Source: Chitinophaga varians (GTDB lineage Bacteria; Bacteroidota; Bacteroidia; Chitinophagales; Chitinophagaceae). Taken from it: a stretch of DNA of 64,000 nt. The position numbers and the translations under genes were made by a program. The notes beneath the pieces were generated by a model, which saw only the letters and a list, made by a program, of their open reading frames with translations, had not been told where the DNA came from and made no database searches. Positions 18,138 through 26,840 of this stretch are shown piece after piece. The DNA lies in the NCBI RefSeq assembly GCF_012641275.1, contig NZ_JABAIA010000002.1:1798001-1862000 (forward strand). Reading direction: 5' to 3'. Within the stretch, counting starts at the first letter, position 1, and the number at the start of each line of letters is the position of its first letter.

Positions 18138-20453
18138 TTATTTTTTTATTGTGGCGATAAAATCATGGAGCGCCTGATTGTTGGCCAGCCGTATATTAAT
18201 TCTCCGGATAGTTGTATCTGACATAAACCAGTTCATGGTATAGGAAGGTTCTCCTTTGGGGAACCTTTTTCTTAATGGGTCCTGTTGCCATTCCAGGCTG
18301 TCTTTATACAACGGTATCTGTATGTAGGACGCTTTCTTGTAATAGTAATCGTTGATATCGCTGACATAGTGGGAAAGTCGTTTATCGTTGACCGTAGTTT
18401 GCATGCCGTATGCGCCGGCGATGGTCAGCACGGGCGCAAACAGGTCGTTCTTCACCGGTGCCACGGAACGGAAATGTTCTTCTCCGGGGATCACAGGGCT
18501 GTTGGTGATATGCAGCACCTTAAAATGAAGGCGGCTGATCTGTTGGTACAGCTGGCTGCTGTCGCCATGCAGGTGCCTGTCGTCCTCCCCGATATTGATA
18601 ATGCCCCGGATGATCTCCTGGATAACGCCGGCGCCGGAATTATCGAAATAACCACCATCCACAAAATACTGGTTCTGTATCCTGCCGGCGGGGCTCAGGT
18701 AGGGGAACCGTGCGCCCAGTATGGCGCCGGAGGTAATAGTGATATCAGAATCGTTGCGCAGGAGACTGAGTACATCTACGCGGTTGTTGAAGATGCCGGC
18801 ATCCAGTTGCAGGTTGGTGACCACTCCGGGATTGCCGTCCTGCATACGCGTGGTGTTGATGCATAACACCGGCAGGAACACGGTGTCTTCCCGCATGGCG
18901 GGGAAGGAGGACAGTGCGGCATCGAAGGGTACGCGGTAGAGTGAATCACCGGCCACGTCGGCACTGCGCTCGAAAGATTCTTCCAGTGCAGCGGCCCTGT
19001 CGCCTGCCCGTGAGGTACGGATGATATAACGGAAAAAATCCGGCCCCAGCATGCGGGTGAACGTATAACTGAAGTAGTCCTGTTTCAGGTATGTCATGGC
19101 AGATTTGGCGTACAGTGGCTGTTCATGTGCCCTGTCTCTCAGCAGGGAAAAGAAGGTGGCCACGCCCACGCCGCCGCCGGAGGTGCCTGACAGGCAGAAC
19201 ACATGGCGGGAGAAGCGGTCCTGTGCATGTTCGCGGATGCTGGCGTCTTCGATCTCGCCAAGTACTGCCGCGGTCCAGTAGGCAGAACGGGAGGCGCCGC
19301 CATTGGCCATCACAAAATATACATCGTAGCTGCTGTCGGCCATAACGGGGCGGGTACGCAGCCAGGCCCGCAGGTACGTGTCCAGCGATGGCCTGGATTC
19401 ATAGTGGTTACCGTTTTTGGCGGTGGTCAGCTTCACGTAATGCGTTTCTTTCAACCCGAAAATAAGGGCGGTGATCACAAAAAGAAAATGGAAGCTGATA
19501 CGGTAGCGGACAGACAAGGCGGTGACAATGTTGCCAAATAACAACAACATGCCGAATGCGAGCAACAGAAAGGGGAATGGCCCCAGCCGCCGCGCAAAGC
19601 CCAGACTGTAAATAGCGGCCACATAAGTGACGAGCGCCGCACAGCCAATGAAAATAAACCAGCGGAAGAAACTTTTTTCCGTGCGCGGAATAAAAAAGTA
19701 GCGCATTATGGTGTCCAGCGGCGTATGGGTAAGCAACAGGCTTTTCCTGGCGGAAATGTCCAGTTCCACCCGCCGCAGGTGGGTGTACAACAGGAAGAGG
19801 GCGTGCAGCAGCACCAGCAACGCCAGCAACAGCAGGATGCTGATACGTGGTATAAAGCTGGTGGCCACCGTGGCGGCCAGCCACGATATCAGCAGCACCA
19901 TGAACACTTTCCGGAAAGCAGGCTGCATCGACAGCCGGTTAAGGGGCCGGTTGAGAAAATACAGCAGTGTAAGTACCGTAGCGAAAATAATCCAGCAAAC
20001 GGTGCTGCTGAGCGGGTGATACAATACGGGTGATTGCAGCATGGCCAGTTCCAGCAACAGGAAGCAGCCGTGGCCCAATACCCTCGGGGATTCATCCAGG
20101 AAAAACTGGCTGATGGGAAAATGTTCATTGTGATCGTTGTAAGCCTTGGTGGCTGCCGCATCGGTGATCATGGCTTCGTCCTTCACATCGGCAATCAGGC
20201 GGGTGCGTTTGATATAAGCGATGATCCGGGAGGAATACCAGGTCACATAAACCCAGAAACCAATGGCCAGGAAAAACAGGATGCGTTCACGGTAGTGGTT
20301 TTCGGTATAGGCAACAATCACGTCTTTGCCCTGGTCCAGCGACCAGCAGATGAAGAAGATCAGCAGGAGGAAGATAATCCCGGGAAAGAACAGCCAGATG
20401 GCTTTGAGCAGATGCGCGGCCAGCCGGAGCAGGTTTTTCAGTAGTAGTAACAT
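18138..20453 (-). CDS. Membrane protein with C-terminal patatin-like phospholipase domain
   Basis: This 771-residue protein has about six to eight hydrophobic segments in residues 1-340. A patatin-like domain follows, with an oxyanion-type segment (FVMANGGASRSAY), the nucleophile elbow GTSGG (Ser425) and the catalytic Asp in the motif VDGGYFDNSG (D599). Patatins are Ser/Asp-dyad lipid acyl hydrolases. Fusion to a multi-pass membrane region suggests an enzyme acting on membrane lipids from the cytoplasmic face. Both dyad residues are present, so activity is plausible. Its substrate and partners are unknown, and it stands alone between a convergent lipoprotein and a DUF2383 gene 92 bp upstream. 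Confidence 0.88.
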   Translation of the reverse strand: MLLLLKNLLRLAAHLLKAIWLFFPGIIFLLLIFFICWSLDQGKDVIVAYTENHYRERILFFLAIGFWVYVTWYSSRIIAYIKRTRLIADVKDEAMITDAAATKAYNDHNEHFPISQFFLDESPRVLGHGCFLLLELAMLQSPVLYHPLSSTVCWIIFATVLTLLYFLNRPLNRLSMQPAFRKVFMVLLISWLAATVATSFIPRISILLLLALLVLLHALFLLYTHLRRVELDISARKSLLLTHTPLDTIMRYFFIPRTEKSFFRWFIFIGCAALVTYVAAIYSLGFARRLGPFPFLLLAFGMLLLFGNIVTALSVRYRISFHFLFVITALIFGLKETHYVKLTTAKNGNHYESRPSLDTYLRAWLRTRPVMADSSYDVYFVMANGGASRSAYWTAAVLGEIEDASIREHAQDRFSRHVFCLSGTSGGGVGVATFFSLLRDRAHEQPLYAKSAMTYLKQDYFSYTFTRMLGPDFFRYIIRTSRAGDRAAALEESFERSADVAGDSLYRVPFDAALSSFPAMREDTVFLPVLCINTTRMQDGNPGVVTNLQLDAGIFNNRVDVLSLLRNDSDITITSGAILGARFPYLSPAGRIQNQYFVDGGYFDNSGAGVIQEIIRGIINIGEDDRHLHGDSSQLYQQISRLHFKVLHITNSPVIPGEEHFRSVAPVKNDLFAPVLTIAGAYGMQTTVNDKRLSHYVSDINDYYYKKASYIQIPLYKDSLEWQQDPLRKRFPKGEPSYTMNWFMSDTTIRRINIRLANNQALHDFIATIKK

Positions 20454-20545
20454 AACGGCTTCAAATTTGGGATATGCTACTGCTAAGATAAAAAATCCCG
20501 CTGCTAAAGTATTGGCGTCAAAAGGATTAATATCGCAGATAGTGC

Positions 20546-21001
20546 CTATGCCTGTGCGTCGCGCATCTTCTTTATTTTATCGTGTTCCGTTTTCAGGACG
20601 GAGCGTTGCTGTGTCAACAGTTCACGCAGATAAGCCGGCAGGTGCTCTTCCTGTAAGGCCTGTGTATAGGCACGCATGGCCGCATCTTCCTCTGTTTCAC
20701 AATCGGAAAGGATGGCATGACGGTCATGGCCGCCAAATACGCTTTTCAGCTCCATCCAGGCGCGGTATAGCTTTCCGCCGGTGGTGGTGCCTGTTTCCAT
20801 CTCTCCGCCAAGCCCCTGCACCTCTTTGCCCAGGGTGTTGCGCATCGTGCGGCTTTCGTCGATCATATGCGTGAAAAGCGCCCGGAGGTCGGCATCTTTG
20901 CCTTTATTGTCCTTCAGCGCTTTTTCATAACCGGAAATACGGTCATTGTTAATGCCGATGAGATCGTTGAGCGTCTCTACAGTGGCTGTGTTTGTGTTCA
21001 T
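20546..21001 (-). CDS. PA2169/DUF2383 family four-helix-bundle protein
   Basis: This 151-residue protein is all-helical and ferritin-like. It carries the family pattern TLNDLIGINNDRISGYEKAL, then DLRALFTHMIDESRTMRNTL, then ALQEEHLPAYLRELLTQQ. The PA2169 family is associated with general or envelope stress, but its activity is unknown. It has no signal peptide. It is divergent from the small membrane protein at 21080, with a 78-base spacer that includes that gene's -7 element. Confidence 0.88.
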   Translation of the reverse strand: MNTNTATVETLNDLIGINNDRISGYEKALKDNKGKDADLRALFTHMIDESRTMRNTLGKEVQGLGGEMETGTTTGGKLYRAWMELKSVFGGHDRHAILSDCETEEDAAMRAYTQALQEEHLPAYLRELLTQQRSVLKTEHDKIKKMRDAQA

Positions 21002-21053
21002 AGCTGACAGGTTTTACGGAAACATCCGCTATAAGTATGCCAGTGGATTTGTG

Positions 21054-21061
21054 TATCTTTA
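21054..21061 (+). promoter_or_regulatory. Candidate -7 promoter element
   Basis: TATCTTTA, one base from the Bacteroidota -7 consensus TAnnTTTG, lies 18 bases before the ATG at 21080. No TTG was seen at the expected -33 distance. Confidence 0.5.
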
Positions 21062-21079
21062 ACGCTATTCTGCCAAAAA

Positions 21080-21649
21080 ATGAAGTACTGTTCACATCTG
21101 TTGTTGTTATGCGGCTATATGCTGCTCTGTTGCCCCATCTATGCCGGAGGCCTGTCTGCCTGGAATGAACCCACGCCGGGAGGAAATAAAATGGAATATG
21201 ACGGCACCGCGCCTGCCATGGCTTTTTTCTACAAGGAAAATTGTGATTCCCTCCATTCCGTGGCCCTGAAAAACTGGTATTTCTATAAAAACCATATTAT
21301 CGGGGAAGACGGCCACAGTTTTTTTGTGATCAGCGAACAACGTTGCGAGGTACAGCGGTTCAGTAATGAAGCGGCTTTTAAGGCGTACCTTTCCGCGCAT
21401 CATCTCCGGCCATGGCTATGGAAACGGACTTATCACCCCCTGCATATCTGGGATTATTTTGATGAACTGCTGTTCATGTCATTTTTCTTCAGCCCGGTGC
21501 TGCTGATATGGCTGATCGTTGTCGTGGTGATCGTAGTGGGACTGCTGCGCGGTAAAAAGCGGGCATACTGGAAATACGCTTTTCTGGCGGTGGTGCCGCT
21601 GGTGTACTTTATTGCGGCGTTGCTGCAACAGTTTCCACAAAGTTGGTAG
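21080..21649 (+). CDS. Uncharacterised membrane protein
   Basis: This 189-residue protein has a signal peptide or first membrane segment (HLLLLCGYMLLCCPIYA). A roughly 110-residue extracytoplasmic domain follows, with a WYFYKNHIIGEDGHSFFVIS segment, then two C-terminal transmembrane helices separated by a short basic loop (GLLRGKKRAYWK). No family is recognised. Its last 41 bases overlap the end of the convergent MBL-fold gene, an unusually long tail-to-tail overlap. Confidence 0.75.
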   Translation: MKYCSHLLLLCGYMLLCCPIYAGGLSAWNEPTPGGNKMEYDGTAPAMAFFYKENCDSLHSVALKNWYFYKNHIIGEDGHSFFVISEQRCEVQRFSNEAAFKAYLSAHHLRPWLWKRTYHPLHIWDYFDELLFMSFFFSPVLLIWLIVVVVIVVGLLRGKKRAYWKYAFLAVVPLVYFIAALLQQFPQSW

Positions 21650-22406
21650 CGTGTATCTGAAATACGGCTGTTTCCACATGGCGGGAAGCTACAATGATCT
21701 GCGTGCCGTTGGCGTGCTGGTCAAACATTTCCTTTACCAGGACAGGGTTGTTGTTGTCCTGTGACAGGTGGGAGAGCAGCAGGTGCGTCATGAACGAGGG
21801 ACGGTGCTGCGTGAATATTTCCAGCGCCTGGCGGTTGGACAGGTGCCCGTGCCCGCCACGGATACGGTTTTTGAGGTAATAGGGGTATCTGCCCTGTTCC
21901 AGCATCTGTTCATCGTAATTGGCTTCCAGGAAGGCCGCGTGACATTGCCGGAAGTGATTCAGCACATGGTCACAGGGAGCGCCGATATCTGTAAATATCC
22001 CGATGTTGACCTGGTTGCCGGACACCATGAAGCTGTGTGGCTCCACGGCATCGTGGTATTTGGGGAAAGCGGTGACGGTAAGACCGCCTATCTGTACCGG
22101 CTGATACGCCGCAAATGACATCACTCTTTGCAGTGCCAGGTTACCGCCGGCCAGCGTGCTTTGGGTGATGTACACCGGGAGCTGGTGCTTTTTCGCCAGC
22201 ACGGTTACCCCTTTGATGTGGTCCGTATGTTCGTGGGAGATAAAGATGGCTTTCACTTTCGTCATCGACAACCCGAGGCGCGTCATCCGCTTCTCTGTTT
22301 CCCGGCAGGAAATACCTGCGTCTATCAATACTGCTTCCTGCCCGTTACCTATGTAGTAACAGTTTCCGTTGCTCCCCGAATTCAATGACGTGATAAAAAG
22401 TGACAT
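21609..22406 (-). CDS. MBL-fold metallo-hydrolase, YycJ/WalJ family
   Basis: This 265-residue enzyme has the metallo-beta-lactamase signature HEHTDH (residues 58-63) and the opening ITSLNSGSNGNCYYIG, which is typical of the YycJ/WalJ subfamily. Members bind two metal ions and are reported to have double-stranded DNA exonuclease activity or to affect cell-wall signalling. No signal peptide, so cytoplasmic. Its 3' end overlaps the plus-strand membrane protein by 41 bases. The start at 22406 gives the full conserved N-terminus. Confidence 0.92.
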   Translation of the reverse strand: MSLFITSLNSGSNGNCYYIGNGQEAVLIDAGISCRETEKRMTRLGLSMTKVKAIFISHEHTDHIKGVTVLAKKHQLPVYITQSTLAGGNLALQRVMSFAAYQPVQIGGLTVTAFPKYHDAVEPHSFMVSGNQVNIGIFTDIGAPCDHVLNHFRQCHAAFLEANYDEQMLEQGRYPYYLKNRIRGGHGHLSNRQALEIFTQHRPSFMTHLLLSHLSQDNNNPVLVKEMFDQHANGTQIIVASRHVETAVFQIHATNFVETVAATPQ

Positions 22407-22531
22407 GCCGCCAAAGATAGAATTATTTGGGCATTTGGATATCTGGATATCGGGTTATTTCAAACGCGCTAAAATTCCCCGGCTCCCCGAAATCCCAAAA
22501 TTCATAAATCCCGAAATCCATAAATTTATTT

Positions 22532-22539
22532 TACATTTG
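22532..22539 (+). promoter_or_regulatory. Candidate -7 element placing lgt as leaderless
   Basis: TACATTTG matches the Bacteroidota -7 consensus TAnnTTTG exactly and ends only five bases before the lgt ATG at 22545. Transcription starting at the usual distance would begin at or next to the start codon. Confidence 0.5.
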
Positions 22540-22544
22540 CAACA

Positions 22545-23372
22545 ATGTTGCATAATTTAACCTGGGACCCTTCGCCGGAGATATTCCGGATCGGTGGCTT
22601 TGCGCTTCGTTATTACAGTGTGGCCTTCATGGCGGCTTTTGTGCTCAGCTATGTGGTGATGCGTAACATCTTCCGCCGGGAGGGAAAAGACATCGCATTA
22701 CTGGACCGGCTGCTGGTATACGTGGTAGTGGGCACGATCATCGGCGCGCGGCTGGGACATTGCCTGTTCTATGAATGGGATTATTTCCGGCATCATCCGG
22801 CGGAAATCGTATTGCCGTTCCGGTGGGAGAAGGGACGTTTTTTATGGACGGGTTATCAGGGACTGGCCAGCCATGGCGGGGCTGTGGGCATACTCGGCGC
22901 AGTAGCGTTGTTTGCCCGCCGGTACAGGATATCGCTGATATGGCTGCTGGACAGGCTGTCCATTGTGGTGCCACTGGCCGGCGCCTTTGTACGGATAGGT
23001 AATTTTTTTAATGGGGAAATCATCGGTAAACCATCCGGCCTGCCATGGGCGGTGGTGTTTGCACGGGAAGACAGTCAGCCCCGGCACCCGGCGCAGCTGT
23101 ATGAGGCGCTCTGTTACGCGGTTATCTTCGGCCTTTTCATCTTCCTGTATAAAAAAAGTAAATTGGCGCAAAAACCGGGATGTTTCTTCGGGCTCTTCCT
23201 GGTACTGGTATTTGGCGCGCGTTTCATCATAGAATTCCTGAAGGAAAATCAGGAACCGTTCGAAAGCGGATACCTGCTCAATATGGGACAGCTGCTGAGT
23301 TTACCGCTGATAGCGGCCGGTATTTATTTTCTGAGATATTATCGAGATAGACATGCAAAGAGACAGAATTAA
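22545..23372 (+). CDS. lgt: Prolipoprotein diacylglyceryl transferase
   Basis: This 275-residue, seven-helix inner-membrane enzyme transfers diacylglycerol from phosphatidylglycerol to the lipobox cysteine of prolipoproteins. Diagnostic blocks are all present: GARLGHCLFYEWDYF, LASHGGAVGI, VRIGNFFNGEIIGKPS and RHPAQLYEAL. It would process the many lipoproteins encoded in this window. The start is supported by the conserved N-terminus (IGGFALRYYSVAFMAAF). Its 3' end overlaps the downstream COG0523 GTPase by 20 bases, so the two are co-transcribed. Confidence 0.97.
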   Translation: MLHNLTWDPSPEIFRIGGFALRYYSVAFMAAFVLSYVVMRNIFRREGKDIALLDRLLVYVVVGTIIGARLGHCLFYEWDYFRHHPAEIVLPFRWEKGRFLWTGYQGLASHGGAVGILGAVALFARRYRISLIWLLDRLSIVVPLAGAFVRIGNFFNGEIIGKPSGLPWAVVFAREDSQPRHPAQLYEALCYAVIFGLFIFLYKKSKLAQKPGCFFGLFLVLVFGARFIIEFLKENQEPFESGYLLNMGQLLSLPLIAAGIYFLRYYRDRHAKRQN

Positions 23373-24315
23373 AGTATACCTGTTGACCGGTTTCCTCGGC
23401 GCGGGCAAAACCACGCTGCTCAACAGCCTGTTGCAGCAGAGCCGCGACCATCGCAACATCGTCATTGAAAACGAATTTGGCAAAGTGAATATCGACGCGT
23501 CACTGGTGGCGGCGCAAATAGAAAATATATACGAACTGACGGCAGGCTGTATCTGTTGCTCGCTCGACAATGAACTGCTGGAGGTGCTGGGCAATATCCT
23601 GCGGCTGGAAGAGCGGCCGGACCAGATTTTCATTGAAACAACAGGTATCGCGGACGCCGGTAATATTATCGGTATGTTCACCCTCCCCGACGTGAAAGCC
23701 CGTTTTCAGCTGGTGTCCACCATCTGCGTGGCCGATGCGGAAAACGTGGAGAGCCGCCTGGAAGAAGTTGCCGAAGTAGGCAAACAACTGTCCTGCGCCG
23801 ATGTGATCGTGCTGAATAAAACCAAAGACCTGGCGGTGACAGAACTGGTGCGGTTACAGGCGTTGCTGGAAAACGTGAACCCGCTGGCCTATATCACCGC
23901 CACCGCAGACGGGCAGGTAGTACTGGCCGACATGCTGCCGCAGGAAGGCCGCGTGCCGGCACCGGCACTGACCCCTTCGGCCGGCATTGCCTCCTGTGAC
24001 ACACCAGCCGAAAAAACGCCGCACAAAATCAATAACGTACTGTTTGAGTCGCCACAGCCGTTTGATCTGCAGATGCTGGCATTTGTACTGGAACTGAATT
24101 TTAACGTATATACAGATCAGTTATACCGCATCAAAGGATATGTGGCGGTAAAGGACAGTCCGGAGAAATACCTGGTGCAGTCTACCGGCAACTATCTCAC
24201 CATTGTTCCGGCTGGCCCCTGGGGCGATACGCCGCCTTCCTCCACGCTGGTGTTTATCGGGAAAGGCCTGAAAAGCGCTACCATAGACCGTATACTGCGG
24301 CCGGCGCTGAGGTGA
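23353..24315 (+). CDS. COG0523/CobW-family metal-linked GTPase
   Basis: This 320-residue protein has a Walker A motif GFLGAGKTT (residues 13-21), the metal-binding motif CICC (C66, C68, C69), the switch motif IETTG, and the guanine-specificity motif NKTK. The C-terminal half is the CobW_C domain. COG0523 proteins bind Zn, Co or Ni and hand metal to client enzymes. There is no C-terminal His-rich tail. It overlaps lgt by 20 bases and precedes xseA by 47, but xseA has its own promoter. Which metal and client are involved cannot be told. Confidence 0.9.
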   Translation: MQRDRIKVYLLTGFLGAGKTTLLNSLLQQSRDHRNIVIENEFGKVNIDASLVAAQIENIYELTAGCICCSLDNELLEVLGNILRLEERPDQIFIETTGIADAGNIIGMFTLPDVKARFQLVSTICVADAENVESRLEEVAEVGKQLSCADVIVLNKTKDLAVTELVRLQALLENVNPLAYITATADGQVVLADMLPQEGRVPAPALTPSAGIASCDTPAEKTPHKINNVLFESPQPFDLQMLAFVLELNFNVYTDQLYRIKGYVAVKDSPEKYLVQSTGNYLTIVPAGPWGDTPPSSTLVFIGKGLKSATIDRILRPALR

Positions 24316-24324
24316 TGTGATACG

Positions 24325-24353
24325 TTGTATGCCAGCGCTTTTCCCTATCTTTA
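24325..24353 (+). promoter_or_regulatory. Candidate promoter of xseAB
   Basis: TTG at 24325-24327, an 18-base spacer, and TATCTTTA at 24346-24353 fit the Bacteroidota -33/-7 pattern. The ATG of xseA follows nine bases later. Confidence 0.6.
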
Positions 24354-24362
24354 CAGTCCACC

Positions 24363-25802
24363 ATGACTGCATCTGAGACCATCAAACTTTCTGCGCTGAC
24401 CGGCAAAATCCAGCAGGCACTCTCCAATGTATTTGGAGAAGCCACCTTTTGGGTAGTGGCGGACGTGACCAACCATGCTTTTTATGCACAGAAAGGATAT
24501 CACTATTTCGACCTGGTAGAGAAAGATGCCAACTCCAGCGCGATCGTGGCCAAGGTGGCTGCGGTGGCCTGGGGCAACGGGTCTGTCCGTATCCGTGAGT
24601 TTGAATATGTGACTGGTCAGCCGTTTAAAAACGACATACATGTATTGGTGAAAGTGTCGGTCAACTACCACCAGGTACATGGCCTGCAAATCACCCTGCT
24701 CGATATCGACACCAGCTTCACCATCGGTATGCTGGAACAGCAGAAACAACAAACGCTGCTGCGCCTGCTGGCGGAGTGTTCCGACTTTATCCGCAAAGCA
24801 GGGGACCGTTACGTGACCCGCAACAATCAGTTGCCGCTTCCCGCTGTGATACAGAAACTCGCCGTTATCACCTCCGGGAATTCGGCCGGCTTCCAGGATT
24901 TCCGGCATACGCTGGAACATAACCGTTTTGCATACGCGTTTCAGGTAGACACCTATTTCACCGTCGTACAGGGCGAATCAAAAGCCGAACTGGTGCAGCA
25001 ACGGTTGATTGACGTATACAATAGCGGGGTGGCCTACGATGCCGTGGTCATTATCCGCGGCGGCGGTGCGCAAACTGACTTCCTGCTGTTTGATACCTTC
25101 CTGCTGGGAAGGGCGGTGGCCAAATTCCCTATTCCCATTATCACCGGTATTGGTCACCAGAAAAACGAAACCATCACCGACATGATGGCGCATAGCCCGG
25201 TGAAAACGCCTACAAAAGCGGCAGAGCTGATCATTGCGCATAACAAGGCATTTGAAGACGGGGTGTCTGCCCTGCAACACACCATCCTGATCAGGGCGCA
25301 ACAACTTTTTTCCAGTCACTACCAGGCGCTGTCCCAGCTGAATGCAACCGTGATCAATCAAACGCGTACCGTCCTGCACCGGCAGCGGGAAACGCTGCAC
25401 AACTACCACAACCTGGTGTCACATGGTTCCCGGTCAGTATTGCAACATCACCAACGGGAACTGCTCACACTGTCAGGCGCCATCCTGGCAAGGCCACGGG
25501 CGGTGATTGCCGGCAAACAGAACGACCTGCTGAACATAACGGCCAATATCCGCTCGTTTAACCGGCTGTATATGCAAAACAGGCGCGGACAACTGGCCCA
25601 CTACGATACACTATTCAAACTCATGAGCCCTGTTAATATACTGAAGCGCGGTTTTGCCATCGTATATGCAGGCGATAAAATTATTAACAGCGCACTTCCC
25701 GTGGAAACCGGCAGCCCCATCACCGTCAGGCTGCACGATGCTTCGCTGGAAGCCACCGTTACTGCTAAAACACCACATGATGAACCAGGAACTGACATAT
25801 GA
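24363..25802 (+). CDS. xseA: Exodeoxyribonuclease VII large subunit
   Basis: This 479-residue cytoplasmic protein has an N-terminal OB-fold (residues about 10-110, including FWVVADVTNHAFY), the catalytic domain with the motifs LAVITSGNSAGFQDF, VIIRGGGAQTDFLLFD and ITGIGHQKNETITD, and a long coiled-coil C-terminal part. With XseB it forms exonuclease VII, which degrades single-stranded DNA in both directions and acts in mismatch repair and damage tolerance. Its last 26 bases overlap the start of xseB, so translation is coupled. It is slightly longer than the E. coli protein (456). Confidence 0.95.
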   Translation: MTASETIKLSALTGKIQQALSNVFGEATFWVVADVTNHAFYAQKGYHYFDLVEKDANSSAIVAKVAAVAWGNGSVRIREFEYVTGQPFKNDIHVLVKVSVNYHQVHGLQITLLDIDTSFTIGMLEQQKQQTLLRLLAECSDFIRKAGDRYVTRNNQLPLPAVIQKLAVITSGNSAGFQDFRHTLEHNRFAYAFQVDTYFTVVQGESKAELVQQRLIDVYNSGVAYDAVVIIRGGGAQTDFLLFDTFLLGRAVAKFPIPIITGIGHQKNETITDMMAHSPVKTPTKAAELIIAHNKAFEDGVSALQHTILIRAQQLFSSHYQALSQLNATVINQTRTVLHRQRETLHNYHNLVSHGSRSVLQHHQRELLTLSGAILARPRAVIAGKQNDLLNITANIRSFNRLYMQNRRGQLAHYDTLFKLMSPVNILKRGFAIVYAGDKIINSALPVETGSPITVRLHDASLEATVTAKTPHDEPGTDI

Positions 25803-25989
25803 AGCCGCCTACACCGAATTACAACAGATAGCGGAAGAAATCGAAAATGAAACCGTTTCGGTGGACGTACTGGCAGAAAAAGTAAAACGCGCGTCCGTAC
25901 TGATAGAGTTCTGTCAGCAGAAACTGCGGGCAACGGAAACAGAAGTCAACAATATCATCAAACAAATGGAAAACAAACCAGGGGCCTGA
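25777..25989 (+). CDS. xseB: Exodeoxyribonuclease VII small subunit
   Basis: A 70-residue helical protein (MMNQELTYEAAYTELQQIAE) matching XseB, which binds the coiled coil of XseA. The second ATG, at 25780, would give 69 residues. The frame is open from 25654, but that part lies inside xseA and lacks XseB similarity. Typical XseB length is 60-80. The start lies within the last codons of xseA, the usual operon arrangement. Confidence 0.92.
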   Translation: MMNQELTYEAAYTELQQIAEEIENETVSVDVLAEKVKRASVLIEFCQQKLRATETEVNNIIKQMENKPGA

Positions 25990-26135
25990 TCCTCCGGTCT
26001 TTCATATCCCCGTTTTTTAGCAGCGGTCATCGGCAGAACGCTGTCATTTATCCCCGCGGTCCGGAAGCTCATCGCCTTTCCCCAGCCCATTGCCTTTAAT
26101 TTCAGGTGCTTTGCAGTATATCATAAATATGCTGT

Positions 26136-26810
26136 ATGAAAAGTCACTATTACAAAAACCTATGGCTGACAGGGTTATACCTGTTGACTGTCTTTACCGC
26201 TGCCGCTCAGAAAAACAACAAATACCTCAAAGGGTCCTACATCGACAGTACAGGACAAAAGATTGACGGCTTCATCTCCATGCAGGAAATGGGCCTGTTG
26301 TCCTTCGATTTCAAAAAACAGCTGGGAGACAAAAACGAGAAGATAAAAGTCTCCGGCTGCCAGGCTTTTTCATTTGAGAACCATTCTTTTTGTACGCTAA
26401 AAAATGTCACCATCAGAACACGTATCTGGCATTATCATTTTGATAAGGTATTTGCGGAACAGGTGATTGATGGGCCGCTACAGTTGTACCGTTTGTACTT
26501 TAAACCCGGCAAAGTGGGATACATGCGTTATGTGGCGCTGGCCGGCAGGTTTGCACCAGGGCCTGCATCAGCGGGAGTCGGTGTGTTTATGAACAACAAG
26601 TATGTAAACTATTTCCTCAGAAAAAGCGGTGATACCACCGGCTATTGTTTTATCGGTAAAAAACGGAAAGACTTCATCACTTCCCTAACACCCTGGCTCA
26701 AAGAAGATACCCTGCTGGTGCGCAGAATAAAGACGGGGGGCGATTACAGCTTTAATAACATTGAATCGGTAGTACGGGAGTATAACGACTACATCGTTAA
26801 TAAGCAGTAA
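26136..26810 (+). CDS. Uncharacterised secreted protein
   Basis: This 224-residue protein has a signal peptide (LYLLTVFTAAAQK). The mature part is beta-rich, opening YLKGSYIDSTGQKIDGFIS, a pattern common in Bacteroidota periplasmic or outer-membrane-associated proteins of unknown role. A later segment reads AGRFAPGPASAGVGVFMNNKY. It is 31-35 bases upstream of the LytS-like kinase gene on the same strand and may be in that operon. I cannot name a family. Confidence 0.75.
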   Translation: MKSHYYKNLWLTGLYLLTVFTAAAQKNNKYLKGSYIDSTGQKIDGFISMQEMGLLSFDFKKQLGDKNEKIKVSGCQAFSFENHSFCTLKNVTIRTRIWHYHFDKVFAEQVIDGPLQLYRLYFKPGKVGYMRYVALAGRFAPGPASAGVGVFMNNKYVNYFLRKSGDTTGYCFIGKKRKDFITSLTPWLKEDTLLVRRIKTGGDYSFNNIESVVREYNDYIVNKQ

Positions 26811-26840
26811 TTTCATCCTCCGAAAATACACGTGGTGTTT

